From assembly GCA_964559835.1 (NCBI GenBank), contig CAZLJE010000031.1, positions 1 through 56,599 on the forward strand: a stretch of 56,599 bases of DNA, given 5' to 3'. The position numbers and the translations under genes are program-made. The notes beneath the pieces were generated by a model. The model made no database searches, was not told the origin of the DNA, and was given only the letters and a program-made list of their open reading frames with translations. The stretch is from DAISJI01 sp964559835. Lineage in GTDB: Bacteria; Acidobacteriota; Terriglobia; Terriglobales; Acidobacteriaceae. Below, one piece after another: positions 42,034 to 51,587 of this stretch. Each line of letters begins with the position of its first letter. The stretch's first letter is position 1.

Positions 42034-42582
42034 CTAATGAGGCACCTCCGTGATCGTGTTCGGGTCCAGGCTGGACAGGAACGCGTACGTAGCCATGCGG
42101 TCGAACCTGGGATCGGCCGCCTCGATGCAGAGGAAAAACTTGTCGCGCGTTGCGGCGCTGAAGCTCGGCACGTTGAACACCGGGTGATACGGCAGCGGGA
42201 GGCCGTTCATGACCAACATCCCGATCGCCGCCGACAATCCGCCAAAAAGAATGGTCAATTCAAAGGTCACGATGATGAAAGAAGGCCACGAGTGGAAAGG
42301 CCGCCCGCCGATATTCACCGGATAAGCGATGAAGCTGATCCAGTATTGCAGCACGTAGGCAGTCGCCAGTCCGAGCAGACCGCCGACCAGGCACACCAGC
42401 GACACACGGTTGCGCTTGAACCCGATGGATTCCGCCAATCCTTCCACGGGGAACGGGCTGTACGCGTCCATGCGCCGATAACCTTCTTCGTGGGCCCGGC
42501 GCGCCGCGACCACGATCTCCGTCGGAGTGTCGAACTCCGCGATCAACCCGTAGATCGGCGGTCTGATCGTCGAAGTCTTCAT
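42034..42582 (-). CDS. actD: Alternative complex III subunit ActD (DUF3341)
   Basis: The 182-residue product fits the DUF3341 family. It begins PPIYGLIAEFDTPTEIV, followed by a soluble domain with MDAYSPFPVEGL, two transmembrane helices (LVCLVGGLLGLATAYVLQYW and FIIVTFELTILFGGLSAAIG) and a C-terminal soluble segment with DKFFLCIEAADPRFD. ActD is a structural membrane subunit without cofactors. It overlaps the end of actC by 4 nt (ATGA). Confidence 0.92.
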   Translation of the reverse strand: MKTSTIRPPIYGLIAEFDTPTEIVVAARRAHEEGYRRMDAYSPFPVEGLAESIGFKRNRVSLVCLVGGLLGLATAYVLQYWISFIAYPVNIGGRPFHSWPSFIIVTFELTILFGGLSAAIGMLVMNGLPLPYHPVFNVPSFSAATRDKFFLCIEAADPRFDRMATYAFLSSLDPNTITEVPH

Positions 42583-43988
42583 TTCTGTGTCTCCAACTCC
42601 GGAACCGGCACGTGCGGGTGCGCCTCCGGCAGCAAGTGTTTCATCTCAAACACGGAAATCATCGGCAACACACGGACGAACAACAGGAACGCAAAGGTGA
42701 AGAAGCCCAGCGTGCCGATGAAGACCGCGTAATCCCAGCGCGTCGGGTGGAAAACGCCCCAGCTCGAGGGCAGGAAGTCCTGCGACAGGCTGATGACCAC
42801 GATGACGAAGCGCTCCAGCCACATCGCGAGCAACACGATGGCCGACACGATCCACAACGCCACCGGACTGCTCCGCACGCGTTTCGACCAGAGCACGTTA
42901 ATGAAGAGCACATTGATCGAGATCAGAGTCCAGTACTCGACCTTGTAATAACCGTGCATACGGTTAAACAACATGTGCTTCTCAAAGATGGACCCGCCGT
43001 ACCAGGTCATGAAGATCTCGACGATGTAGCCGTACGACACGATCAATCCCGTCGCCAGCGTGATGCGCGCCATGTTGTCGAGATGGCGGTCCGTGATCAT
43101 GTCCTTCAGGTTGAAGAACGAGCGGATCGGGATGGCCAGGATCATCACCATCGCGAAACCGGAGTAGATGGCGCCCGCAACGAAGTAAGGCGGGAAGATG
43201 GTCGTATGCCATCCGGGAACGATGCCCACGGCGAAATCGAAGCTGACGACCGTGTGGACGGAGAGCACCAGTGGCGTTGCTAGTCCGCCGAGCAGCAGGT
43301 ACGCCGTCTCGTAGCGGTGCCAGTGCCGGGCTGATCCGCGCCAGCCCATCGCCAGCACGCCGTAGATCATGCGAGTGGCACGGTTCGTCGCCATGTCACG
43401 CAGCGTCGCCAGGTCGGGGATCAATCCGACGAACCAGAACACCAGCGAGATCGTGAAGTAGGTCGAGACCGCGAAGACGTCCCACACCAGCGGGCTGCGG
43501 AACTGCGGCCAGATGCTCATCGTGTTCGGGTAGGGGAACAGCCAGTACGCCAGCCACGGTCGTCCGGTGTGCAGCACCGGGAACAGTCCGGCGCACGCGA
43601 CGGCGAACAGCGTCATGGCTTCGGCGAAACGGTTGATCGAATTTCGCCACGACTGCCGCAAGAGTAGAAGAATGGCCGAGATCAGCGTGCCCGCGTGGCC
43701 GATACCGATCCACCACACGAAGTTGACGATGGCCCATCCCCACGCGACCGGGATGTTGATGCCCCAGATGCCGACGCCCCGGTAGAACAGGTACGACATG
43801 GCGATCGTCAGCACGCCGACGATCCCGCCTGACACCGCCACTGCAAACCACCAACCCAGCGGCGTGCGGTCGCTCAGCACGATGTTGCTGATTTTGTCGG
43901 TGATGGTGTCGAAGGTATGTCCGGGCCCGATGACCGGCGGACGTCCTTCCATCACGTCCAGTTCCGCGACTTGTGAGTTCTGTGCCAT
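42579..43988 (-). CDS. actC: Alternative complex III subunit ActC (NrfD/PsrC-like quinol-binding subunit)
   Basis: The 469-residue product has ten predicted helices of the NrfD/PsrC family. Marks include WGINIPVAWGWAIVNFVWWIGIGHAGTLISA near 75-105, where histidine and aspartate/glutamate residues normally form the quinol site. Other marks are LHTGRPWLAYWLFPYPN near 140 and TYFTISLVFWFVGLIPD near 175. It is the main quinol-oxidising membrane subunit and docks the iron-sulfur subunit ActB. The ATG shares a base with the actB stop. Confidence 0.93.
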   Translation of the reverse strand: MAQNSQVAELDVMEGRPPVIGPGHTFDTITDKISNIVLSDRTPLGWWFAVAVSGGIVGVLTIAMSYLFYRGVGIWGINIPVAWGWAIVNFVWWIGIGHAGTLISAILLLLRQSWRNSINRFAEAMTLFAVACAGLFPVLHTGRPWLAYWLFPYPNTMSIWPQFRSPLVWDVFAVSTYFTISLVFWFVGLIPDLATLRDMATNRATRMIYGVLAMGWRGSARHWHRYETAYLLLGGLATPLVLSVHTVVSFDFAVGIVPGWHTTIFPPYFVAGAIYSGFAMVMILAIPIRSFFNLKDMITDRHLDNMARITLATGLIVSYGYIVEIFMTWYGGSIFEKHMLFNRMHGYYKVEYWTLISINVLFINVLWSKRVRSSPVALWIVSAIVLLAMWLERFVIVVISLSQDFLPSSWGVFHPTRWDYAVFIGTLGFFTFAFLLFVRVLPMISVFEMKHLLPEAHPHVPVPELETQK

Positions 43989-46900
43989 TACAAATGCTGC
44001 TCCGGCTGCTGTTTGGCGGCCGTTTCAGGCATCGCCGGGTTCGGATTCCAGACCGCCGCGAGATAGGTCGTCCGCGGACGCGCGTTCAGTTCTTCCAGCA
44101 CGCCGAAATTACGCGGGCTCTTCTTCAGTTGCGTGACCTTCGCATTGGGATCGTCGAGGTCGCCGAAGATGATGGCGTTCGAGGGGCACACCTGCTGGCA
44201 CGCGGTGAGGACTTCGCCGTCGCGCACGCGCCGGTTTTCGATCTCGGCGGTGATGCGTCCCTTGGTGATGCGCTGGACGCAGTAGGTGCACTTCTCCATC
44301 ACGCCGCGGCTGCGCACCGTGACCTCCGGATTGCGCACCAGCTTGATCTGCGGCGTATTCCAGTCCTGGAAGAGCAGGAAGTTGAACCGCCGCACCTTCC
44401 ACGGACAGTTGTTCGAGCAGTAGCGCGTTCCCACGCAGCGGTTGTAGACCATGTCATTCAAGCCTTCGCTGCTGTGGACGGTCGCACCCACCGGGCAGAC
44501 CAGTTCGCACGGCGCGTCTTCGCACTGCATGCAGGGCAGCGGCTCGAAGTACATGCGCGGGTTGGAGACGTCGCCTTCGTAGTAGGTATCCACGCGCAGC
44601 CAGTGCATCTTGCGGCCGCGCAGCACCTGGTACTGACCGACGACGGGAATGTTGTTCTCCGCCTGGCACGCGATGATGCAGGCGTTGCATCCCACGCACG
44701 TGTTCAGGTCGATCTCCATGCCCCAGCGGTAGCCCGCCGAACCGTGACGGTCCCAGCGCTTTTCGGGATCACCGATGGATCCGTCCGCCGGGTACTGGTA
44801 GTTCGGGTACAGGGTGTCCTGATAGTTCGGGGCTTCCGTCTTCGCGTGGGCGAAATCGGGATTCTTCTTGTAATCGTCGACGGTAGCAGCGCGAACGACG
44901 TTTCGCCCTTCGATCGCCTGGTAACCCTGCGTACCCGCCAGGTCTTTCCACTCTCCGGTCGGCGTGATCTTCGCGCCGAAACCGAAGTTGGGCGAATCGG
45001 CGACGCGTACTTTGAATGTGTCGACGCCCTTGGAATCGCCGGTGCGGCCGACGCGCGTGCGGCCGTAACCGAAGAACGCGGTGATGCAATCGTCGGGATG
45101 ACCGGGCTGCACCCACACCGGGATCTCGATTTCCTTGCCGCGATAGTCGAGCTTAACGACCATCGTGTGCTGTCCGCCGTCGAAGTTCAGCCGCTTCTTC
45201 GCCGTGACTGGACTGATATAGAGCGCGTTGTCCCAGGTCAGCTTCGACAGCGGCTTCGGACATTCCTGCAACCAGCCATTGTTCGCCCAACGACCGTCGT
45301 AGATGGAAGGATCGTGACGGAAGATGATTTCGAGCGCGTCGCTTCCCTGCTGCGGCGGTTGCGGCGCGGCGCCGATTGCTCCGGCATTCGCCTTCAACGT
45401 CTTCGGCTTCGATTCGGTGTCGGGCAAGAAGCCGTCATGCACCGCACGACGCCAATAGGCCTCGAAATCCGGGCCCTTGTATTGCGCCTTCCAATACGCG
45501 CGCACCAGATCGTAAGAGCTTGTGTCGGCCTGGTTGTGGAATACCGCCAGCACCTCGTGCGCGCTGTGCCCGCCGTACAACGGCGCGATCAGCGGCTGCC
45601 GAATGCTGACCATCCCGTTCACCGCCCGCGCATCGCCCCATTCTTCCAGGAAGTGCGTCCCTGCAATGTGCCAATGGCAATAAAGAGATGTTTCGTTCTG
45701 GTAAAGGCCGTGATGGACCTTGACCGCGACTTTGCCCAGGGCGTTCGCGAAATTCAAGTCGGCAGGCGCGTCGAATACCGGGTTGCCGCCCAGGATCACC
45801 AGCAACCGCACCTTGTCGGCGTTTATATCGCCGACCAGCTCGCGGATCGAAGCGACGTTATCCACCGGATTCTCGACGACGGGGTCCGTGTACGTGACGG
45901 TCTTGCCCACGGCGCCGAGCGCGTCGTTCATCGCGTGACACAGAGCATGGACGGACGCCGGCTGGTACTCGCCCGGAATGATGACCACGGCGCCGCGATG
46001 TCCCTGCAGATCCTTCGCCAGCGCATCGAGCCACGGAGTGTGCTCGCTGCGAACATTGCCGCCTGCGCCGCCCACGCCCAAACGCGACGCGAGCGCCCGC
46101 GCGTAATTCTCGACCTCTGACGCCTTCACCGGCAGGCGATGCTCGGCCTTGAAGCCTGTCACCGTCGGCGTGCTCTCGATGACGTACATGCGGTTCATGC
46201 CGCGGGCATCGTCGGGATTGCGGCGCATTCCGTACTGCCGCGCGTACATCGTGAATCCGGGGAAGCCGCCCATCAGGAAGTCGGCGTCGAGCGAAACAAT
46301 GATGTCGGCGTTTTCGAGGTTATAGACGGTCTCGACCGGCTGCCCGAACGCCATTTGCGAGCCCCCGCGCGCGCCGTCGCGGTTCACCGGCTCCCACGTG
46401 TGCCACTTCATTTGCGGATAGAGTGTCTTGATCGTCCGCAACTGGCCGCCCAGCGTCGGCGAACTGATTGCGCCGGTGAGGATCCGCAAGCCGGCGCCGC
46501 CATCGGCCTTCAGTGCTGCCACCGGCCCGGCCATGGCGCCGAGGAATTCCGGCCACGGGCGCACTTCGCTCAAGTACGCGTTACTTTGCGAGCGGTCCGG
46601 ATCGTAGAGGTCCAGCAGCGCGCCCTGCGCGAAGACGTCGGTCGCGCCGCGGCTCACGGGATGCTCGGGGTTCCCTTCCAGCTTGGTCGGACGCCCTTCA
46701 TTGCTGCGCGCCAAGAGCGCTTCGGCGTACCCGCTGAGCTCCATGTTGGTAGCGAAGAACAGCGGCTGTCCGGGCACGATCTCTTCCGGCTGCGTCACGT
46801 AGGGCACGATCTTCTCGACGGGCAGCTTGGTGCATCCGGCCATGCCCGCCAGCGCCGCCGACGCGCCCAGCAGCTTCAGGAATCCGCGCCGCGAGACCTC

Positions 46901-47071
46901 GTCGAGAATTCCGGCGTCATCGGTGAACTCGCGCTTCAGCTCGCGCTGGAACTCCGGTGACCCGTGCAATTCCTCGAGGCTGCGCCAGAAACGCGGCGCG
47001 TCGTCGTCCTTCTTCGGTCCGAGCTGGATGTGTACCAGCTCCTGTTTGTTGTCAGCGTCCATCGTCCCCAT
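43988..47071 (-). CDS. actB: Alternative complex III subunit ActB (molybdopterin-oxidoreductase-like plus iron-sulfur domain)
   Basis: The 1027-residue product carries a twin-arginine signal (SRRGFLKLLGASAALAGMAG, about residues 60-80). A long molybdopterin-enzyme-like domain follows, which in this family binds no molybdopterin, and then a ferredoxin-type domain with four Fe-S clusters. Cluster ligands lie in CVGCNACIIACQAE, CMQCEDAPCELVCPVGA, CVGTRYCSNNCPW and CTYCVQRI with ACQQVCPSNA. It passes electrons from the quinol site to the multiheme subunit and faces the periplasm. The C-terminus is glutamine-rich. It begins directly after actA. Confidence 0.94.
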   Translation of the reverse strand: MGTMDADNKQELVHIQLGPKKDDDAPRFWRSLEELHGSPEFQRELKREFTDDAGILDEVSRRGFLKLLGASAALAGMAGCTKLPVEKIVPYVTQPEEIVPGQPLFFATNMELSGYAEALLARSNEGRPTKLEGNPEHPVSRGATDVFAQGALLDLYDPDRSQSNAYLSEVRPWPEFLGAMAGPVAALKADGGAGLRILTGAISSPTLGGQLRTIKTLYPQMKWHTWEPVNRDGARGGSQMAFGQPVETVYNLENADIIVSLDADFLMGGFPGFTMYARQYGMRRNPDDARGMNRMYVIESTPTVTGFKAEHRLPVKASEVENYARALASRLGVGGAGGNVRSEHTPWLDALAKDLQGHRGAVVIIPGEYQPASVHALCHAMNDALGAVGKTVTYTDPVVENPVDNVASIRELVGDINADKVRLLVILGGNPVFDAPADLNFANALGKVAVKVHHGLYQNETSLYCHWHIAGTHFLEEWGDARAVNGMVSIRQPLIAPLYGGHSAHEVLAVFHNQADTSSYDLVRAYWKAQYKGPDFEAYWRRAVHDGFLPDTESKPKTLKANAGAIGAAPQPPQQGSDALEIIFRHDPSIYDGRWANNGWLQECPKPLSKLTWDNALYISPVTAKKRLNFDGGQHTMVVKLDYRGKEIEIPVWVQPGHPDDCITAFFGYGRTRVGRTGDSKGVDTFKVRVADSPNFGFGAKITPTGEWKDLAGTQGYQAIEGRNVVRAATVDDYKKNPDFAHAKTEAPNYQDTLYPNYQYPADGSIGDPEKRWDRHGSAGYRWGMEIDLNTCVGCNACIIACQAENNIPVVGQYQVLRGRKMHWLRVDTYYEGDVSNPRMYFEPLPCMQCEDAPCELVCPVGATVHSSEGLNDMVYNRCVGTRYCSNNCPWKVRRFNFLLFQDWNTPQIKLVRNPEVTVRSRGVMEKCTYCVQRITKGRITAEIENRRVRDGEVLTACQQVCPSNAIIFGDLDDPNAKVTQLKKSPRNFGVLEELNARPRTTYLAAVWNPNPAMPETAAKQQPEQHL

Positions 47072-47770
47072 CTAGCGGTGGCAGGTATTGCAACTGGTGA
47101 TGTCGTAGACGCTGCGCACGTGATACTTGCCCAGCAGGTACGTGCCCAGCGTCTTCTGGTCGGTGAATTCCTTGCCATCCAGCTTCACCGGGTGGGCTCC
47201 GTTCGGTTGCTGGTAGCGCATGTTGAACACTTCGTCGCGCGGCCGCAGGTTCTTCTCCGGCGCGCGGTGGCAATCCAGGCACCACTCCATCTGCAGGCTG
47301 CCCTTCGCATACATCAGCGGCATGCGATCCACAGGCCCATGGCAACTGTCGCAGCCGACACCCTTGTTGATATGAATGCTGTGGTCGAAGTAAACGAAGT
47401 CCGGCAGCTCGTTCACCCGGTTCCACTGGATGGACCGCCCGCTGCGGAAGCTTTCGCGGATCGGCTCCAGCATGGCCGCGTTCGTCCAGATCTGCGAATG
47501 GCAGTTCATGCACGTCTTCGTCGGCGGGATGCCGGCGAAGTTGGACGTCTCGACCGACGTGTGGCAGTAACGGCAGTCGATGCCGTTGCCGCCGACGTGC
47601 CTCACATGGCTGAACGGCACCGGCTGCTCCCGGTGGACCCCCTGCAAGCTGACAAAACCCGAGCGTTGCAACTGCTCGGCCGCAAAGAAGGCCACGCCTG
47701 CCGCGATGAGTACGACGACGATCGATACTCGTGAAACTGTATTAAAGCTTCGATGAAAGATCTGGGGCAT
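47072..47770 (-). CDS. actA: Alternative complex III subunit ActA, pentaheme cytochrome c
   Basis: The 232-residue product has an N-terminal helix (VSIVVVLIAAGVAFFAAEQL) that anchors it in the membrane and five CxxCH motifs: CRYCH, CMNCH, CDSCH, CLDCH and CNTCH. The last is at the very C-terminus, ending CHR. ActA is the multiheme electron-transfer subunit and the first gene of the operon, so the main promoter should lie in the 409-bp region upstream. That region contains several palindromes, one resembling a CRP/FNR site. Confidence 0.94.
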   Translation of the reverse strand: MPQIFHRSFNTVSRVSIVVVLIAAGVAFFAAEQLQRSGFVSLQGVHREQPVPFSHVRHVGGNGIDCRYCHTSVETSNFAGIPPTKTCMNCHSQIWTNAAMLEPIRESFRSGRSIQWNRVNELPDFVYFDHSIHINKGVGCDSCHGPVDRMPLMYAKGSLQMEWCLDCHRAPEKNLRPRDEVFNMRYQQPNGAHPVKLDGKEFTDQKTLGTYLLGKYHVRSVYDITSCNTCHR

Positions 47771-48179
47771 CGAATAGCCCGTTCCTCAACTCCGGGCCAA
47801 GCCCGGTTCGTCCCGATAAAAGTCCGACAGCTCCTCACGTCACCATGTCGCGTGACGCACATCACGAAAACGTGTGATTGTAACAGATACGCGCGCGCTG
47901 TATCTGTGACGTCGTTTCGGAAGCGCCAACCCGCGTCGCCTACTCAGATTGTCCTGTGATCCGATCCGTTCCCGGAGGGCAGCGTTCGTGCCGTGCCCCG
48001 CCAACTTCCCCCGAACGGACCAGCGCTTCCAGACATTTTCCCCAGCTCGGCCCAGTGAACAGCCGATGCCTGCTTCGCATCCTACGAATGTACTGCGCAT
48101 TGCAAGATGATCTTAGGTCGCACCACGAACCAAAATATTTTTCGGAAACCCGCTCTGGACGGGCGAATCGGGGGATTGC
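47771..48179. other. Divergent intergenic region between actA and the PoxB-like gene
   Basis: This 409-bp region has no convincing gene. It holds a CRP/FNR-like site (47852-47865) and a palindrome with arms CAGATAC / GTATCTG around a GCGCGCGC centre (about 47884-47908). No unambiguous -10/-35 pair was found. Confidence 0.6.
47852..47865. promoter_or_regulatory. CRP/FNR-like palindrome upstream of actA
   Basis: GTGA-N6-TCAC lies 82 nt upstream of the actA start. The half-sites match the general CRP/FNR family pattern. A role in oxygen or carbon control of the respiratory operon is an inference from position. Confidence 0.35.
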
Positions 48180-49928
48180 ATGACTGCTGCCGACGTTCTT
48201 GTTGAAAAACTCATCGATTGGGGCGTAGATCTCGTTTTCGGACTGCCGGGCGATGGCATCAACGGCATCATGGAGGCGCTGCGCATTCGCCAGGACAAGA
48301 TTCGTTTCATCCAGGTGCGTCACGAAGAGGCTGCGGCCTTCATGGCATGCGGCTACGCCAAGATGACGGGAAGGATCGGCGTCTGTCTCGCGACTTCGGG
48401 ACCCGGCGCTATCCATCTTCTTAATGGACTCTACGACGCCAAACTCGACTATCAGCCGGTTCTCGCTATCACCGGTCTTCAGTTCCACGACCTGATCGGC
48501 ACATGGACGCAGCAGGACGTCGAAACCGACAAGCTCTTCATGGACGCCTGCGTCTACAACCAGCGCATCATGGGCCCGGCGCATGTCGAGAACATCGTCG
48601 ACCTCGCCGTTCGCACCGCCATCTCCTATCGCGGCGTTGCTCACGTCACGATGCCCGTCGACATGCAGGAAAAGGAAGTAAAGGACAGGGACCGCTCGAA
48701 GCGCAATCAGCCGCACCATGTTTCCGAAGTCCGCACGCATGGCGTACGCTTGCCGGCCCAGGAGGACATCCGCCGCGCCGCCCACGTCCTGAACGAGGGC
48801 AAGAAGATCGCCATCCTCGCCGGCGCTGGCGCTCTGCATGCGGGCGATGAACTGGAGCAGGTAGCAGAGATCCTCGGCGCGCCGATCGCCAAGGCACTGC
48901 TCGGAAAAGCGTGCGTGCCCGACGATAGTCCCTACACGACGGGCTCCATCGGCCTACTCGGCACCGCCGCGTCGCAGAAGATCATGGAGGAGTGCGACAC
49001 GCTGTTTATCGTGGGCGCTGGATTCCCATATATCGAGTACTACCCGAAGCCGGGACAGGCGCGCTGCGTTCAGATCGACTGCAATCCCGCACACATCGCG
49101 CTGCGTTATCCGGTTGAAGTCGGGCTCGTGGGCGACAGCAAGGGCACGCTCCAGCAGTTGCTTCCGCTGCTGCACCGCAACGACAACCGCGACTTCCTCA
49201 CTTCCGCGCAGAAGATGATGAAGGAGTGGTGGGAGTACATGGAGAAGGAGGGCACGGCCGATTCCGTGCCGATGAAGCCACAGGTTGTCGCGTGGGAACT
49301 CGGCAAGCGCCTGCACAACGACGCCATTGTCACATGCGACTCCGGGACGATCGCGACGTGGTACGCGCGGCAGATTCCCGCGCGCCGCGGCATGAAGATG
49401 ACGCTGTCGGGCAATCTGGCCACCATGGCGCCCGGACTTCCGTATGCAAACGCCGCGCAGATTGCGTTTCCCGACCGGCAGGTCGTTGCCTTCGTCGGCG
49501 ACGGCGGCTACAGCATGCTGATGGCGGAGATGGCGACCGCCGCAAAATACAAGCTGCCGATCAAAGTGGTCGTCATGAAAAACGACTACCTCGGGCAGAT
49601 CAAATGGGAGCAGATGGTGTTTCTCGGCAATCCCGAGTTCGGCGTCGATTTGTATCCCATCGATTTCGTCAAAGCCGCCGAGGCCTGTGGTGCGACGGGA
49701 TTCCATCTCGATAAGCCGGCGCTCGCGGGCAGTACCATCGATTCGTTCCTGAATCATCCCGGCCCGGCAGTGCTGGAAGCGGTTGTCGACCCGCTGACTC
49801 CGCCTCTTCCGGGCAAGATCAAGCCCGAACAGGCGCTGCACTTCGTCGAGTCGCTGGTCCGGGGCGAACCCGACGCGGAGAAGATCTTCGTCAAGGCGAT
49901 GAAGGACAAGGCGAGACAACTGCTGTGA
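48180..49928 (+). CDS. Thiamine-diphosphate-dependent enzyme, pyruvate oxidase (PoxB)-like
   Basis: The 582-residue product has the three-domain layout of the pyruvate oxidase/acetolactate synthase family. The catalytic glutamate is in RHEEAAAFMACGYAK near 50. The central domain has ILAGAGALHAGDEL. The C-terminal diphosphate-binding motif starts VGDGGYSMLMAEMA near 439 and ends at VVMKND. Overall it fits PoxB-type enzymes, which convert pyruvate to acetate and carbon dioxide at the membrane with quinone as acceptor. A close relative such as a glyoxylate carboligase-type enzyme cannot be excluded. A GGGGG stretch lies before the ATG. It diverges from the quinol-oxidising operon, which could be metabolically relevant. 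A heptamer inverted repeat follows its stop at once. Confidence 0.8.
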   Translation: MTAADVLVEKLIDWGVDLVFGLPGDGINGIMEALRIRQDKIRFIQVRHEEAAAFMACGYAKMTGRIGVCLATSGPGAIHLLNGLYDAKLDYQPVLAITGLQFHDLIGTWTQQDVETDKLFMDACVYNQRIMGPAHVENIVDLAVRTAISYRGVAHVTMPVDMQEKEVKDRDRSKRNQPHHVSEVRTHGVRLPAQEDIRRAAHVLNEGKKIAILAGAGALHAGDELEQVAEILGAPIAKALLGKACVPDDSPYTTGSIGLLGTAASQKIMEECDTLFIVGAGFPYIEYYPKPGQARCVQIDCNPAHIALRYPVEVGLVGDSKGTLQQLLPLLHRNDNRDFLTSAQKMMKEWWEYMEKEGTADSVPMKPQVVAWELGKRLHNDAIVTCDSGTIATWYARQIPARRGMKMTLSGNLATMAPGLPYANAAQIAFPDRQVVAFVGDGGYSMLMAEMATAAKYKLPIKVVVMKNDYLGQIKWEQMVFLGNPEFGVDLYPIDFVKAAEACGATGFHLDKPALAGSTIDSFLNHPGPAVLEAVVDPLTPPLPGKIKPEQALHFVESLVRGEPDAEKIFVKAMKDKARQLL

Positions 49929-50039
49929 GAGTAGTCAGTAATCAGTGGTCGGTGATCAGGATGTTGAACTCCGTGGAGCGCGGGCGCTCCGCGTTGCGGG
50001 TAGACGTCCTGATCACTGATTACTGAGCACTGACCACTC
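49929..50039. repeat. Inverted repeat of CAGTG words at a convergent junction
   Basis: The left arm (49929-49962) has GTCAGTA, ATCAGTG, GTCGGTG. The right arm (50006-50039) has GATCACTGATTACTGAGCAC and related words. The loop holds a second palindrome of CTCCG words. It fills the gap between the PoxB-like gene and the aldehyde dehydrogenase gene and uses the same word as 1741-1831. Confidence 0.85.
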
Positions 50040-50043
50040 GGGA

Positions 50044-51483
50044 TCACACGTTCAGCACCAATAGCTTGCTCTCGGTCATATCCTCGATCGCGTACTTCAG
50101 CCCTTCGCGTCCGACGCCGGATTCTTTCACGCCGCCGTAGGGCATGTGGTCCATGCGGAAACTCGGGATATCTCCGGCGATGACGGCACCGACCTCCAGT
50201 TCTTCGTACGCTTTGAAGATGAGCCTCGCGTCGCGCGTGAACAGTCCGGCCTGCAATCCGTAAGGCGTGTCGTTGACGCGGCGCAGTGCGTCGTCGAAGT
50301 TGTCGTAGGCTTCGACGGTCACCACGGGCGCGAAGACCTCTTCACAATTCACGCGCATCTTCGGCTGGGTGTTGGTGAGCACCGTCGGCTCGAATAGGCT
50401 GCCCTTGCGATGTCCGCCGCAGAGCACCTTGGCGCCGGAATCGACCGCTTCTTTCACCCACTGCTCGGCGCGTTGCGCATCCGACTCGCGGATCATCGGC
50501 CCGACATCGGTCGCCTCGTCCATGGGATCGCCGGTCTTCAATTTGCGGGCGCCGGCCACGATTATCGCAGTGAACTGCTCGAGCGCCGGCCGCTCCACCA
50601 GGATGCGCTGCACCGAAATACAGCTCTGCCCGGCATAGCCGAATCCGCCGGCGACGCAGCGCTCGGCCGCATAAGCGAGATCGGCGTCTCCATGCACGAT
50701 GCATCCGGCATTTCCGCCCAATTCCAGCACCACGCGCTTATGTCCCGCGCGCTGACGCATCTCCCATCCCGCTTTGGCGGATCCGGTGAACGTCAGCAGC
50801 TTCACGCGGTCGTCGGTAATAAGAGACGCCGCGTCTTCGTTCGATAGCGGAACAACGTTCACCGCGCCGTCGGGCCAGCCGGTTTGTTGAATGATCTCCG
50901 CCAGCATCATCGTCGTGAGCGGGTCCTGTGGCGGCGGCTTCAGCACCACGGTGCAGCCACACGCGATTGCGGGAGCCATCTTGTGCGCGGCGAGGTTCAG
51001 CGGAAAATTGAAGGGCGTGATCGCCGACACGACCCCAAGCGGAAATCGCCGCAGGATCGCCCAGCGTCCGCGTGCGGCGGGCTGAAGGTCGAGCGGAAGG
51101 GTTTCGCCGTTGATGCGCGTCGATTCCTCGGCCGCGACCTGGAAGGTGAAGATGGCGCGATCGACTTCCACTCGCGCCGCCTTGATGGGCTTGCCGGCTT
51201 CGAGGGCCAACACGCGCGCGAATTCTTCTTTGCGCTCGGTCAGCCCGTGCGCAATCGCTCGCAGTACACGCTGACGCTCGTACGCCGGCAGACGCCGCGT
51301 CGTTCCAAATGCACGCTGTGCTGCTGCGATCGCCTGCTCCGCGTGCTGGCGCGTGCCGTACGTCACCGTGCCGGCGACTTCGTTGTCATAGGGGGCGCGG
51401 ATCTCGACTGCCGTTCCGTCCGATACGAATTTGCCATTCAGCAGGAAGGGATGGTTCTTGACCGGGACCAGTGTGGTGGCCAT
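50044..51483 (-). CDS. Aldehyde dehydrogenase family protein
   Basis: The 479-residue product has the full aldehyde dehydrogenase fold: FLLNGKFVSDG at the start, SAITPFNFPLNLAAHKMAPA near 160, LKPPPQDPL, FTGSAKAGWEM near 235, the general base in VLELGGNAGCIV near 255, and the nucleophile cysteine in GQSCISVQRI near 287. Near the end NCEEVFAPVV and DIPSFRMDHMPYGGVKESG are also typical. It oxidises an aldehyde to an acid with NAD(P). The C-terminal half resembles the glyceraldehyde-3-phosphate or lactaldehyde dehydrogenase branch, but the substrate is not determined. It forms a single-gene unit, convergent with the PoxB-like gene. Confidence 0.88.
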   Translation of the reverse strand: MATTLVPVKNHPFLLNGKFVSDGTAVEIRAPYDNEVAGTVTYGTRQHAEQAIAAAQRAFGTTRRLPAYERQRVLRAIAHGLTERKEEFARVLALEAGKPIKAARVEVDRAIFTFQVAAEESTRINGETLPLDLQPAARGRWAILRRFPLGVVSAITPFNFPLNLAAHKMAPAIACGCTVVLKPPPQDPLTTMMLAEIIQQTGWPDGAVNVVPLSNEDAASLITDDRVKLLTFTGSAKAGWEMRQRAGHKRVVLELGGNAGCIVHGDADLAYAAERCVAGGFGYAGQSCISVQRILVERPALEQFTAIIVAGARKLKTGDPMDEATDVGPMIRESDAQRAEQWVKEAVDSGAKVLCGGHRKGSLFEPTVLTNTQPKMRVNCEEVFAPVVTVEAYDNFDDALRRVNDTPYGLQAGLFTRDARLIFKAYEELEVGAVIAGDIPSFRMDHMPYGGVKESGVGREGLKYAIEDMTESKLLVLNV

Positions 51484-51513
51484 CAGTAAATGGTAATCCC
51501 TTCAACTGCAGCG

Positions 51514-51578
51514 CACCACAAAGGACACAAAGGATCAGGGAGGAAAATCCTTTGTGTGCCTTCGTGTACTTTGTGGTG
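51514..51578. repeat. Inverted repeat of ACAAAGG words after rplS
   Basis: The left arm (51514-51536) has CACCACAAAGGACACAAAGG. The right arm (51547-51578) has CCTTTGTGTG, CCTTCGTGTA, CTTTGTGGTG. It lies 10 nt past the rplS stop and upstream of the aldehyde dehydrogenase gene. Confidence 0.85.
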
Positions 51579-51587
51579 AGACTTGGC

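Noticed and set aside
43973..46120. Long open frame of 715 codons on the plus strand
   Set aside because: It is antisense to actB, which has clear Fe-S motifs. It is a composition artefact.
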